Source of the DNA: Lonicera japonica
Lineage: Eukaryota > Streptophyta > Magnoliopsida > Dipsacales > Caprifoliaceae
Assembly (NCBI GenBank): GCA_021464415.1
Contig: JAKCWG010000423.1
Span: 62,001-126,000, forward strand
DNA: 64,000 nt
Reading direction: 5' to 3'
The translations under genes were made by a program, and so were the position numbers. This document shows, piece by piece, positions 1 through 11,531 of this stretch; the stretch's first letter is position 1; every line of letters starts with the position of its first letter. The notes under the pieces were generated by a model, which searched no databases, was not told where the DNA came from, and saw only the letters and a program-made list of their open reading frames with translations.

Positions 1-268
1 TCAGGACTTGTTATATGAGTGTTTTAATGGTCTTAAATTACCGGAATATTAACATGTTATATCAAAATATCACCTTAATTTGAACTGTGGCACTTGTTTT
101 TAATGCATGTGCTAATTAGTTACCTTGGTTTTGTGAATATGGCCTCTCAGCTGACGGGAGATTTCATTACATTGTATAGTGTTCACTAGACCTTTGACTT
201 GGTGGGCTTGGGGGAAAATCTTTCAAGGAGCGGTATACTTAATTACACTTCTATTGCGATATTATTTT

Positions 269-758
269 GAAGTGGCTTTCTACATCTATGATTTTTTGTT
301 TGTTGACATATTGGGAAAAGGATTATTCTATTTAGGTTTCAAAAAGCCTTCGGCAATTCAGCAAAGGAGAATAATACCCTTCACGAGGGTCATAATTCAA
401 CAGGCTCAGTCTGGAAAACCAAAAAGACAGCAACTTTCTGCTTTGGTATCCTTGAGCAGCTTGACCATGATGTAGTGGAATTTCAGGCCTTAGTTTTGGC
501 CCCTACTCATGAGCTTGCACAATAGAGTGGGAAGGTTGTGCATGGAATTGGTGACAACCTTCGTGTGAAGGTGCACGCTTGTGCTGGCAGAACAAGTGTC
601 CGTGAGGACTAGAGCATTCTCTTAAGTGTGTTCCATGTTGTTGGCACTCCTGGGCATGTGTTTGACATGCTGTGAAGAAATTCCTTCGTCTAGATTACAC
701 TAAGATGTTTGTGTTGGATGAGGCTAAAGAAATGCTTTCATGAGGTTACAAGGATCAG
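269..758 (+). pseudogene. eIF4A (DEAD-box RNA helicase) pseudogene, N-terminal part
   Basis: Translation shows the eIF4A Q-motif region ([10 protein letters not shown] near 338), the Walker A surroundings (IIQQAQSG), then ALVLAPT.ELAQ (about 487-522), KVHAC.G.TSVRED and VGTPG.VFDML, and finally FVLDEA (motif II, about 709). eIF4A is the ATP-dependent helicase of the cap-binding complex. The copy is dead: there is a frameshift near 415-430, in-frame stops at 523 (TAG) and 609 (TAG), another stop after the VFDML stretch, and one before GYKDQ. It ends at a CAG/GTACTT sequence at 756-764 that looks like a retained 5' splice site, so this is a duplicated genomic copy and not a processed cDNA. Family assignment is firm; the exact parent gene is unknown. 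Confidence 0.85.
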
Positions 759-834
759 GTACTTTAACCCTGCCTCTGTATACACTTACATTATATATGT
801 GAATATATAATGTAATAAAAAGGTACCACTCAAG

Positions 835-1312
835 TTAAAAGGAAAATTCTATTGTACTGCGGTTAGACCAGCGATGTTGTATGAGACTGAGTGTTGGGCG
901 GTCAAAAGCTAACACGAGAATAAACTAAATATAGCTGAGATGAGAATGTTGAGATGGATGAGTGGCAAGAATAGGAAAGATAAGATCAAGAATGTTACCA
1001 TCAGAGAGGGAGTTGGGGTGGCACCTATTACAGAAAAGATGGTTGAATCTCGACTTAGATGGTTTGGGCATGTATGGAGGAGACCTGTAGATGCCGTGGT
1101 TAGGAGAGTTGATCATATATGGAGGGAAGCCTAGTTGTTAGAGGCAGAGGAAGACCTAGAAAAACTATAGGTGAAACTATTAAGAAGGATTTAGAGGAAA
1201 ATGGTTTCACTAAAGATATGATTCATGACAGACCACTATGGCGTCGTTTGATCCATGTAGCCGACCTCACCTAGTGGGATAAAGGCTTGTTGTTGTTGTT
1301 GTTGTTGTATAT
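835..1312 (+). mobile_element. RTE-type LINE, 3' fragment with (TTG)n tail
   Basis: The translation carries the C-terminal tail typical of plant RTE-like non-LTR retrotransposons: RPAMLYETECWAVK, then EMRMLRWMSGK, RLRWFGHVWRRP and, after a frameshift near 1120, GRGRPRKT and LIHVADLT. The sequence ends in a run of about seven TTG units (1288-1310), the usual 3' tail of these elements. Only the last ~480 bp are present, as expected from 5'-truncated target-primed insertion. It lies in what was an intron of the eIF4A pseudogene. I could not identify a clean target-site duplication. Confidence 0.85.
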
Positions 1313-2277
1313 GTATATTCTCTGCAGCATCTACTGCACTATGAGATAAAATAAAATTTGATATTGTGAAGTGTGAACAACACAAATGAGGATGGAAGGA
1401 CATTCAAAGACTAGTAAATTTAATATGTTGTTGTGGGCAACTGTTAACTTCTTGTAGATACATATTCTAGTCGACTTAGTTTGATTCCATTGAAGAGTTT
1501 ACTTGGTGAGACTTATCACGATCCTTTGAAACTGGTGTATAAAAGTTTAGTTGCCTCACTTTTTTTGGTAATGCACTTTTTGTTAAGAAATTCAAAAACA
1601 ACCCCAGCCCCTTATATATATATGCGTGTGCCTTCTTAATCGATGTGGTGATTGGTGACGATGTTTTATTTTTGTTAGTTAGTCCTGTAAGAAGAAGTTA
1701 GACACGTAGGTTAAAAGAAATGTTCTCTTCTTTGTATTAGATCTTGAAATACTTGGTACCTTATATCTAATTGTAGCTATAGATTATATATTGTAGCCAT
1801 AAGATTATGGTTATCAAAGCTAATACTAGAGGAAGCAGTATTTACACATTGTTATTCTAATCTTAGTCTAAACTTTTCTTGCACAGTTAGTTACTCTTAA
1901 AAACTTTTTGAGAAACTAAATAATATGAAAGAATCTTGATTTCCTGTTGGGTTAATTGGGGAGTTTTATTGCTTATGGAATAGTTATTGAAGAGAGGAAA
2001 GAAGAAAGACCAGATAATATGCCTCTCACGAGAAATTTTCTTTTATCTGGTATTATTGCTAGTTAAAAACTTGTTAGTTTTGTCTTTTGAGATTTGAAAT
2101 GTGTAGTTAAATATAATGGTCCTTTATGGTTTGAATTTGTCAAGAACAAAAAGAAGAAACATAGTGCTGATGATGGTTGGGCGTGTGTTTCTTTTAATTC
2201 GCTGAGTTTATTATGTTTTGGTATTCTTCCTTTTCATAGAAATGCTTAGAGTTTTAAGGTATGGTGGTATTTTCCAT
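1313..2277. other. Unassigned sequence between eIF4A pseudogene halves
   Basis: About 960 bp of AT-rich sequence with no recognisable coding match. It should contain the missing middle exons of eIF4A (motifs III-V) if the pseudogene were complete, but I do not see them, so they were probably deleted or have decayed beyond recognition. Confidence 0.4.
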
Positions 2278-2508
2278 GAACTCGATCTTTTGGCCTGTGG
2301 GATTGATGTTCCACAAGTGTCATTTGTTATAAACTACGTTCTTAGAACTATCTCTACAGGATAGTAGAAAGTGGGAAGTTCAAGAGAAAGGGTGTTGCTA
2401 TCAGTTTTGTGACCTAGGAAGACGAGAGGATGATGTTTAACATACGGAAGTTTTACAATGTGGTGGTCGAGGTGCTGCTGACGAATGATGCTGATTTCCT
2501 CTTAATGA
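2278..2508 (+). pseudogene. eIF4A pseudogene, C-terminal part
   Basis: The frame starting near 2278 reads LDLLACGIDVPQVSFVINY, which matches the eIF4A helicase domain 2 segment that normally reads LLARGIDVQQV. Further on come KGVAISFVT, DERMMFNIRKFYNVVVE and LLTNDADFL, matching the extreme C-terminus. A stop lies in the stretch that normally holds the HRIGRSGRFGRKG motif VI, which is itself damaged, and another follows FVT. Together with the 269-758 segment, in the same order and orientation, this forms one broken eIF4A copy. Confidence 0.8.
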
Positions 2509-2794
2509 GATTTTGTTTGGCCTGTTTTTATGAGAAAGGTAATCCTTGTTTCTTTTGCTTGAAGACTTATTTATTTTGATTTCACCGAATAGTTTCCAGA
2601 GTAGGTGTTGTACTATCAAATTTTTTTTGATAAGAAAAAAAAACTTTTGTTGATGAGAAAAATTAAGACAAGAAAGAAAGCAGTCAACAGAAGTCGAGGA
2701 GGCCACTAAAAGTAGCACGACAAAAACACAAAAAGAACATCAAAATATTAGGCCACACAGCTACACTGCTTTCACAATGAAAAATCCTAAAGAG

Positions 2795-3347
2795 AGAAAG
2801 TATGGATATTCTCTCTTCTTTCTACTCCCTCATGGCCTCATATGAACACTATTCAACCTATGATGATTCTGGCCACCATTCACCACTTACCCCACCCTCT
2901 ATCACACAACAAAACCACCCACCCCACCACAATACTACCACCCTTCACCGGAAAACCACCATATTCAAAATCATTAAATCATCTCACTATCACATGCCAA
3001 CCATCAACATTCACCTTCACTCCCTCAAGAACAATTTTCAATGGCAAATCTAGCCTTTTACCTCCAAAAATGGCTGAAAATCAAGAAAAGCTTAACAACA
3101 GATGGAACAATTTTTAAACTCTCTTAACTGTCTCTACAATCTCACAGTTTTCACACAACCCTGTTTACAGCAGATCTCTTGCTTTTACTACAAATTCTGC
3201 AAAATTTTTGAATAAACAAGGCAGTTCCCCTCTTTTAATAAAAGCAGTAGGAATTGAACTGTTAAGGGATGGCCAACAACCTTTTCGAATTATACTTGGT
3301 CTCCCACACATTTCCCAGTCATGACAGCAACTTCTATCCATTTATCA
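2795..3347 (+). mobile_element. Degenerate L1-type LINE, 5' segment (split by solo LTR)
   Basis: This is a Pro/His/Thr/Ser-rich, C-rich reading region (for example 2802-3053) that resumes in character after the LTR insertion at 3348-5999. I see no conserved domain here. It is assigned to the LINE only by continuity with the ORF1 remnant downstream. Confidence 0.45.
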
Positions 3348-5999
3348 TGTAACGCCCTGAATCTCGTTTAGAGGATTGCTCCTCCGAGGCCCGGTTCGTC
3401 ACTGGTGCCGTACGCTGATGGCGAAAATATCACTAGAGAAAAATCCAATTTATAAAAAAATTTGGACATGAGGAGCCTATAAGTTCAATAAATCCAAACC
3501 TGTGAATAAAAATATAAATCTCATTCTACGCAGATAAATATTTTCTAATATACCAAAAATCTTTTTACAACCCAATAGGGCTACTACAATTCACAGCTAG
3601 CCTCCAACGAGGTCCCAAGTACAACTGATACAATTCCCACAATGTATACAACATATAGTAGTAAAAGTTCAATACATGTGTTATAGATAATATAATCAAC
3701 ATGAGCTCTATACAAGAACCTGATACATGTCTTATTTACTAGATTTTAGGAGTAAAGGTACAGAGGTAGACTAAGAGTACGCGCCTTCACTCTTCTTTCT
3801 TCCGGAATAACCTGCAGATAATCTGGATGGAAAAGAGGTGGGGTGAGTCGAAAGACTCAGTGAAAATCATACATTAAGTTTAGTTACGAAAATAGTTGTT
3901 AAAAATCCTTTTTCGAAAAACAATAGAAAAGTCTTTCTTGTATAATAATGTGAAGTAATCCCCTCAAGGATTCATATATATAACAATTCAAAAAGTAGTA
4001 CTTTCTTACTTTAAAACATCGGTGACGTTACGTGAAAGTATTCTTTAAACTTTGTATAAAATTAACCCCGTCTAAGTTTGGATTTAAGTTTAAAAATTCG
4101 TGGCCCATGTAAGTAACTTTTCTCATGAACTCGAGCTGTAATCTCACCAATTTTTCCACTATCCAAGCGTATAACCGGGTCTGCGTTTCCATATGATCAA
4201 AATGTCATATTCCCCGGCTCAAATGCGATACAACCGTGCCATAACAATGCTTATCATTAAACAAATATAGTAACAACATATATTCGACGGAGGTTTTCTA
4301 TCAATTGTTCTGTCTAGCTTGGTAATTCATCAATAGTTGTTTTGTAGCATAAAATTCACCACTTGAACCATTTAGGATAATCATTTTCTTTCATAATAAG
4401 AATCAGGAACATACGTGTAGGTTCCAGGTGGTTTTCGTAATAATCACGAAGGCATTTATAGTCTCTTGGTAGAATACGTATATCATAATGAAATTTCACC
4501 ACTTGGACTAATAAGGAAGTAATACAAATCATATGTCAGAAGTTGTTATGTTCAAGGTAAGGTTCAAGTGGGTTTTAGGTACGATTCAAACATATAACTT
4601 CAATTCATAGATAGAATAAACAATTTATTTTACATATATGTTGTTTAAACACCCATTTCAATATCCAAGTATAATACCATCATCTATATACAAACTCATT
4701 TTAAACAAGTTAGGGTTCTTTATGTAATTTCCCCAAATCAAGTGATAAATCATGTACTCTTGTTTAGATAATGTAATTTAAACCATATATAGTCTATTCA
4801 AAGCATTAATTTCGTCTTGAAAGCAAAGTAAATTCATTTATTTAAAAGTCCCCTTTTTCACATGTTAGACATATATGAGTTTTTGAGGAAAAATCGTAAT
4901 TTGGTAGTAACAAGTTAGAAAACAAGTTAAGAGTTTGATTCCCACCTTTACGAAGTTCGTTCCTCAAGTTTGGAGGCCTGACTCGAGCTCGCAGTCCACC
5001 AATTGCAAGATTCCCAATCTTCTCTTCAAGCCCTAGCTATGGAGATGATCGAAAATGAAGGAGGAGATGAATAGTTATTGTAAATGGAGGTTTTTGGTGT
5101 TAATTAAATGGGGATTTTGGTTGGTGATGATGTGTGTTTAATAATCCTTTGAATCTCTCTAAATAGAACTCTCAAACTCTCTTTAGAGAGTTCTCAGCAG
5201 TCAGCAATGGTAGCGAAATAAGGAAGAGATGGAGGAGATCGTGTATATATATATATATCCTGTTGTTAATTCCATTACTGTTCACGCGCGTGGCTTTTAG
5301 GACATGCTGCACTGTACTTTGGACGGCTATAACTTTTCGCTCGGATGTCCAATTGAGGTGATCTTTATGTCCACAGAAAGCTTATTCGGAGCTCTACAAC
5401 TTCCTAGAAGAAAGTGTCTTCAAATTCTGGACAAATAATTCCCAGAAATTCGACGAAATCAGCGCATTAATGTTACCGATGAACAACTGATTGCGATTGG
5501 CCTATTTCGGCTCAGTTTCGACCTAGTAGAAGTCCGAATTTGCCTTTGTCCAAAACACAAAAGTTGTAGATTGCCTAAAAATTTAGGGTTCAATGCGAAC
5601 GAAAACTCAATCTGACGAGGAACGAAGGAGTTACGCTTCCTCCAAGTTAACCAAAAATTGTGAAATCGGGTAAATTGAAAACTTGCAATCTACATCCCGA
5701 TTTGGACTTGAACAACCCGAAACAACTTACGGCTATTATAACGAGCTTAAAGACACCAACATGACTTATTGGAAGTCTCCAAACCCTTTTGCTTCTTTCA
5801 AAACATTATTTCGCTATTCGGAGCTTGAAATCGCTTTAATTGCGATTTTTTGAACGCGATAAACTTGAGATTTAGGAACGGGATGTTACCGACTGACTTG
5901 GAAAGGTCCAAAAGAAATAATTCAAGCCCTAACAGTATTTAAGCATTAATCGGGCTTATAAAGTGTACTAGCTTGCAATTCAAAACATAGGGTATTACA
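3348..5999 (-). mobile_element. 2652-bp solo LTR (Ty3/gypsy-like), minus orientation
   Basis: The unit begins TGTAACGCCC and ends GGGTATTACA and is flanked by TATCA (3343-3347) and TCTCA (6000-6004), a 5-bp target-site duplication with one mismatch. It holds no recognisable gag-pol, and its length fits the long LTRs of Tekay/Del-type chromoviruses. Orientation is inferred by comparison with the LTRs at 27041 and 29661. On the minus strand the hairpin plus CACCCC motif (here TGAGTCTTTCGACTCA, 3844-3859) lies in the same relative place as ACTGAGC...GCTCACC in those LTRs. It split the LINE after that element had inserted. Confidence 0.8.
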
Positions 6000-6004
6000 T
6001 CTCA

Positions 6005-9000
6005 CATCCTGAACCCACCATTTTTAACACTGTACCAAGCAAAAACTCAGTTTCTGAAGAAGTTCAGGTCAACAATGGGGGGAGTTTTTCCCCACAGGTT
6101 TATTCTAGTGATACAAGAACATAACTGCTCTCTTGCTCACCTTTATCCACCATTCATACAAATTCTGCAGTTTATGTAGAAAAAAAAATCAAGATTTCTG
6201 CTTTATAACTGACCAACCACCTGCACAGGATTTTTTGGCCATTCAGGCTCACTCACATACCTTAAATACTCCCATAAGGTTGTTCGAACCTTCCTCATTC
6301 TTCCCTGTTGCTCAAAACACATTTTCACCCCCTTAAACCTCTTTTAGGCCAAGAAAACTGTGTTTTTGCAGATTTTGGTGCAAACTTGGTATCTTTGACT
6401 ACCAACAGGTTAGCCACTCCCCATTACAAACCACACAACTCAACCAATCCTCAAAACTTTGGTCATGTTGATGGTCTGAGGGTTTCTGCCAAAAATGGTG
6501 TTTTCGTGACTCAAAATAGTGCTACAACTCCTCAGTCTCCCCTCACTGTTGATCAATGCATTCAACCTTGCTTACAAGTCTTAAATACCTGTGAAAATTC
6601 TTTTGAATAGGTTCCATTGGCTAACCATGTTTCTTCACATTTCCCTCCTCATGAAGGTGATTTTTTAGCACAAAACATTTCTCCTTCCTTGAAATTACAA
6701 TAAAAAATTCAAGATTCAATCCTTTCTTTTGTCGAAAATTTGCATTTTATAGTGTGTGAAAAGTGGTTTTCTAGCAACAAACCCCTTACAAAACTGTCTC
6801 ACAGTTTCACAAAACCAGAACATTGTTTTACCCACTTGTCGCTAAAAAATGTCAGCATAGTGCACTTTTTCTGAAGCTGTGCAGTCTGATATTCCTGCCA
6901 GTACACAAGGCTGAATGATGGTTATTTCTCAATCTCACACTCCACCCACCAGATCACAAGACATCCCTCCTATCAATACTTCTAGCAAGCTACACGCCTT
7001 TGTATCTTAACCATCTAGTTCTATTCCAACAAAAAACTTTGCTAGTTTATTCAAAAATTCAAATGGCTCCTATCCCACCATTCTTGCTCCCATTCCCTTT
7101 CCATATTGCAAAGGGAACCTGCCAGCAATAAAACTTGATGAGAAATGTTTATAAAAAATCTGTGGAAACTTACAAATTAAATCTCATTGGTAAATTAACC
7201 TTACCCAGAGGTGCTTCTCTCAAAGTTTTAGATCTTCAGTATAAATTGAACTCATTTTAGAGAATAAAAAATAGCTTTAAGCTCACTCCCATTGGTAGAG
7301 GATTCTTTTAGCTAAGGTTTAAGAATTTCGAAGATCAAAACCAAGCATGGCTTCTTGGTCATACTAACCTCAGTCTTGGCAATTTCATACTATAACCATG
7401 GCAAAAGGATTTTAACCTTGATTTTCAACACCATACCACCACTCAGTTGTGGATCAGACTAATGGCATTACGCAAGAGTACTGGGATCCACATATTCTAA
7501 TCAGCATTGCAAACTAGAATCCAGGTGGAAGTGGGCCTTTTGCACACTCTTCATCCTAAACTTCTCGTTGAAAGAGAAGGTTATCGCTTTTAAGTCCTTG
7601 GTACTTGTGAAAACATCCCAAAATTTTGCATGCATTGTCATCTCATTGGTGGGAGAGTGTATATCCCTTAAAAAGGTCAAAGAAGAGGCAGCTAGACCTA
7701 ATGAAGCTGTCCCTAAATTGCATCAAAAAATACAGAAAAATGCCAACAAAAAGAACCTTGCTACAATTCAAAGCGGTCTCAATCTGTGCCTTATGTTCAT
7801 ACCACAGATGTTAGTAATTCTCCTGTTTATGTGGGAAATTTTGTTGTGCTTCTAGTTCCTGCAGACAACAAAGTTGTAGCAGTCCACTCTTCTCCAACTC
7901 TTATTTTCTCTTCTGCCAATGAAGTCAATTATGTTGTCCATGTTGATCATACTACAACAGGAGATATAAACCATGCCATCTAGGAGATTTTTTGTACCCA
8001 TTCTCCCCCTCATCTCCCTCAAGGCATAGCTTCTACTAGCCATATTATGACCAGTTCTAACCCACAGATTCACAGCTTATCTGTGGAATCAGTTGTCCCT
8101 TGCTCAATTTCTTGTAAGTTAAAGAAGAAAGCACAAACAAGACAATGCACCATAGCACTTTTTTTTATATGCAGCACACTCCATCCCTTCCTTTAACAGT
8201 CGCCACTTTAAACAAAGGTTCCACAATCAGTTTGATCCAATTGCTTGAGAAGGTGAATGCTGGGATATCTTTGGGGAATCTAAAGAAGATATTGAAGGGA
8301 CAAATGTTCATCATGAGATGCATCATCACTTTGTAGCTCTACCCACAGACAAGATTTCCATTAAAGCCAGCTCCTCCAACTTTTAGATTTCATGGGAAGC
8401 AATAGCTGATATGAATTTTAATGCTACCATGGCCAATATGGATGCAAACAATGGTTGCATACAACTGGAGCAAGATGATAGATCTTTAATACTTGCGCAA
8501 GATTGTTTACTGGGACAACTCATCCTATTTCATCATATAGCAAGCTTTGTTCTACTGTCAATAGTAGTAGCCTTGAGTATTTTCCTTCAAGATAAGAGCA
8601 CAGAGGCAAAAAACTGGTACCACAGTTCTCCGTTTGCATAAACAAAAGAAGATGTCTAAAGCAGCCAAAAGAGAAGCTAATGCAGTTTCTAGGCTAGCTA
8701 AATCCAAACCTTCCTTCAAGAATCATGATCTTGATGAATTCCAATGCCAAACTCTTATGGCAGATCAAAAGAAAAGACAGGAGGAAGAAAAGGCTATAAA
8801 GAATAATGAGTTAGGAGCAATTGTGCATATTGATGCTACCGCAGCATTTAATCAAACAATAGATGACAATGAGGACAATATGATGATAACCAAGGATCGC
8901 AATATATTACTTTTTAGGCAGTTTGGCCCTGTTTTTTCTCAATTTTATAGCAACGGCAAGCTCTTCAATGCTAGCCACAGTTTGTTGTATCTATTGCAGT

Positions 9001-9330
9001 TGTAGTTGGTGCTATAGTGCACGGCCAGATTTATTGCAGCTCATCTTGAGTTGCGGCAGTTTATTCAGTTCTGTGCTCAATTTTTGGTGCAGGTAGTGGG
9101 TTCTTTTTAGTGATCTAGTGAACAATTTGCTTCTTAATTACTGCTGACAGTTTATTTTCTCTTTTTCCGGTTTTTGTTCGCAGTTTTGTTGGGTCATCTT
9201 TGGCCTTTTGTCCTGCCTTTTTTAGCCTTCTTGTTTTGGCTTTTCTTTTACTGTTTTTGAATTTGCTTGGTGGACTTTAGTTCTTAGGTATTCAGTCTAT
9301 TTTGCAATTTCTTTTGTAAGTTGCTCATTT
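6005..9330 (+). mobile_element. Degenerate L1-type LINE, ORF1 region and 3' part
   Basis: Reading across frames from about 7140 to 7860, the translation resembles the plant L1 ORF1 product: a DUF4283-like RNA-binding segment (LPRGASLKVLDLQYKLNSF, then LTPIGRGFF, then LLGHTNLSLGNFIL.PW), QLWIRLMAL, LLVEREGYRF, and a CCHC-like knuckle start (CMHCHLIGG, about 7627). Numerous stops and frameshifts break it. A charged stretch at 8634-9005 could be the ORF1 tail. From about 9000 to 9330 the T-rich sequence looks like a 3' untranslated region. ORF2 (endonuclease and reverse transcriptase) is absent here, so the copy is internally deleted as well as split. Confidence 0.65.
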
Positions 9331-9337
9331 CATTGTG

Positions 9338-9690
9338 TTTTTTGAGGTCATTGGGGATGGCATTATTGTATCCCCTACTAAGCCCCTTACTTTCGCCCTT
9401 TCAACCAACCTATATAGAATGTCTAACATCATCACAAAAAGGAATGGTGAAAGTGGATCTCTTTGCCTCAATCCCTGTGATGCATTGAAATTACCCCTTG
9501 GCTTACCATTCATCATAACTGAGAAATTGATTGAAGACAAGCATTCCATGATCCAACTCCTCCATTTCCCCCGGAACCCATTCTTATCTAGCACATGATC
9601 GACAAAATCTTACTCTACACGGTCGTATGCCTTTTCGAAATCGATCTTCAACGCTGCCCCCTCACTTTGAGTTTGATTGATTACACTCAT
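9338..9690 (-). pseudogene. L1-type LINE reverse transcriptase fragment
   Basis: The minus strand reads AALKIDFEKAYDRV (about 9655 downward), VLDKNGFRGKWRSWIMECL, FSVMMNGKP and GLRQRDPLSPFLFVMMLDIL, the standard fingers-palm segment of plant L1 reverse transcriptase. A stop follows DRVE. The catalytic box (YADD in this family) lies beyond the fragment and is missing. It runs opposite to the ORF1 remnant just upstream, so it is a separate insertion or an inverted piece. Confidence 0.85.
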
Positions 9691-9816
9691 TTTTAGGAGT
9701 TGATTACTTTGGCCCATATATTGTTCAATTTTGTATTCACTTATGGGTAATTAAATTGTTAAAGTAATATTTTCTTTATCAAAATATAATACTACTTTGA
9801 AAAGTTATATTGTATA

Positions 9817-9850
9817 CTAGTTTGTAGTCTGCGCGATGCGCAGACGATTT
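9817..9850 (-). mobile_element. Candidate Helitron 3' terminus
   Basis: On the minus strand a hairpin with 8-bp perfect arms (GTCTGCGC / GCGCAGAC, loop ATC) is followed six bases later by CTAG and a host T. This is the structure of a Helitron 3' end (GC-rich hairpin, then CTRR, inserted before T). I did not find a convincing 5' TC terminus, so element length is unknown. Confidence 0.45.
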
Positions 9851-10215
9851 ATATATATATATACATATTTACAACTATGATAAATAATTAAATGAAAAAA
9901 AATTCGAAGGGTGAATTGTAAAAATAATAGGAAGTGATAGGCTTATGGTCAATAATTATTATGTTAAAGAAAATTTATAATTTTTTCTAATACACTAATC
10001 ATATCTTAACAAAGAAATGCAATAGACACAACCTTAAAAATATCTCACAATTTTATGTTTCAAACGTATCATGTTTGAGTTCCCCGACCCATATCTCCTT
10101 CCTCTCAAGCTACTCGATTCTTATTCACCACTTGTATGAAAACAAAATTCTCTAATAATTTAGATCATAGACAAACACAATATATATTCTAGAAAGTGAC
10201 ATATATATGTATAAT

Positions 10216-10248
<33 letters not shown>
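10216..10248. repeat. (AT)n microsatellite
   Basis: About 30 bp of uninterrupted AT dinucleotide. Shorter AT tracts lie at 9848-9862 and 11500-11532. Confidence 0.9.
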
Positions 10249-10249
<1 letters not shown>

Positions 10250-10274
10250 AACCTATTTTGAAATGGAATATATT

Positions 10275-10558
10275 TGTGATGGCTTGATGCAAATAATAAG
10301 TATAACTTTACTTTGTTGCTATATTGTTTTGTGAAAAAATAAGGATAAGAATCTAACAAATGCTCATATATTCATATCTTTCAAAAAAGTATATTGTACC
10401 ATCACTCATTTTTTTTTGTGATGGCTTGATGCAAATAATAAGTATAACTTTACTTTGTTGCTATATTGTTTTGTGAAAAAATAAGGGTAAGAATCTAACA
10501 AATGCTCATATATTCATATCTTTCAAAAAAGTATATTGTACCATCACTCATTTTTTTT
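10275..10558. repeat. 142-bp tandem duplication
   Basis: Two adjacent copies (10275-10416 and 10417-10558) are almost identical; the one difference I saw is AAGGATAAG versus AAGGGTAAG. Each begins TGTGATGGCTTGATGC and ends in a T-run after CATCACTCA. The sequence is non-coding. Confidence 0.92.
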
Positions 10559-10937
10559 TGGATATTAATCTTTTGTTCAAGCCAATAATAATAAAGTTGT
10601 AAAAAATAATTCTTCTAAGAGGCAAAATGTAAGAATATTCACGACTAACAATTATGTGAACTTTAGTGTAACCATCATACATTACAAATTTCCAAGTAGA
10701 CATTTTAAGGTGGACGGTACCTTATACATTTAAGAATGTTCAGAACTCGAGAATGAAAAAAGTAATTTAGATCAAAACATCTCCCTATAATACCATCAAA
10801 CTAGTAAGATATAAGTACTGAAAATTAAAAAAAGAGATAATGGGTTATAGGGCCTTGCTCCATAATGTTTTATAACTCTAAGGACGGACTCATGTTTAAT
10901 AAAGAGAAGTAATACTAATTTCATAATTTGGTTTTAT

Positions 10938-11496
10938 AACAAGGACACTTTTCATAATATTAATTTATTTTAAGGAAAATGATAAATGTTGATGGACAAA
11001 TATACCCATAATTAGTTCAAGTTAATGATAAAAGTAATAATTCTCTTTCTCTCTCTCTCTCTCTCTCTTCTGTCCCCATTTCTTCTTTCTCTCTCTCTAA
11101 AATCAAATACCTTGCTCTCTCTCTCTCTCTAAAATCAACAGACCAACCTCAGTTCCGACCAAGCTCCAACCAACGATCTCACATCCTCTTCCACCACCAC
11201 CAACACCACCACCACTTGACTCTCCGATCGTATCACCGAGAGAGCACCGTTCTCATCATCTTCTTCTTCTTTTTTTTGCATGGGCAATCATAAAACATAT
11301 ATAACTTTTGATTGAACCGTTGGATTTAGCTGATTTTTGGATATGTTGTTCAGAAGACAAAGTTATTTTATCATTGTGTAAATCAAGACGATCAGAGGTC
11401 GTTTTGCTATCGAAATCGACCAATTTCTACAGCCCAGCGGGATATTGGAAAAAAAATTTGATCGTAACTTTTTTTTTACGAACCCTACGTCGATCC

Positions 11497-11531
<35 letters not shown>

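Noticed and set aside
925..1116. Minus-strand open frame opposite the LINE fragment
   Set aside because: It is the shadow of the RTE tail frame on the plus strand and matches no family.
7568..7983. Overlapping plus-strand open frames that look like small proteins
   Set aside because: They are pieces of the decayed LINE ORF1 in different frames, not separate genes.
9842..9862. AT tract as a promoter or origin
   Set aside because: A simple dinucleotide repeat with no gene downstream.
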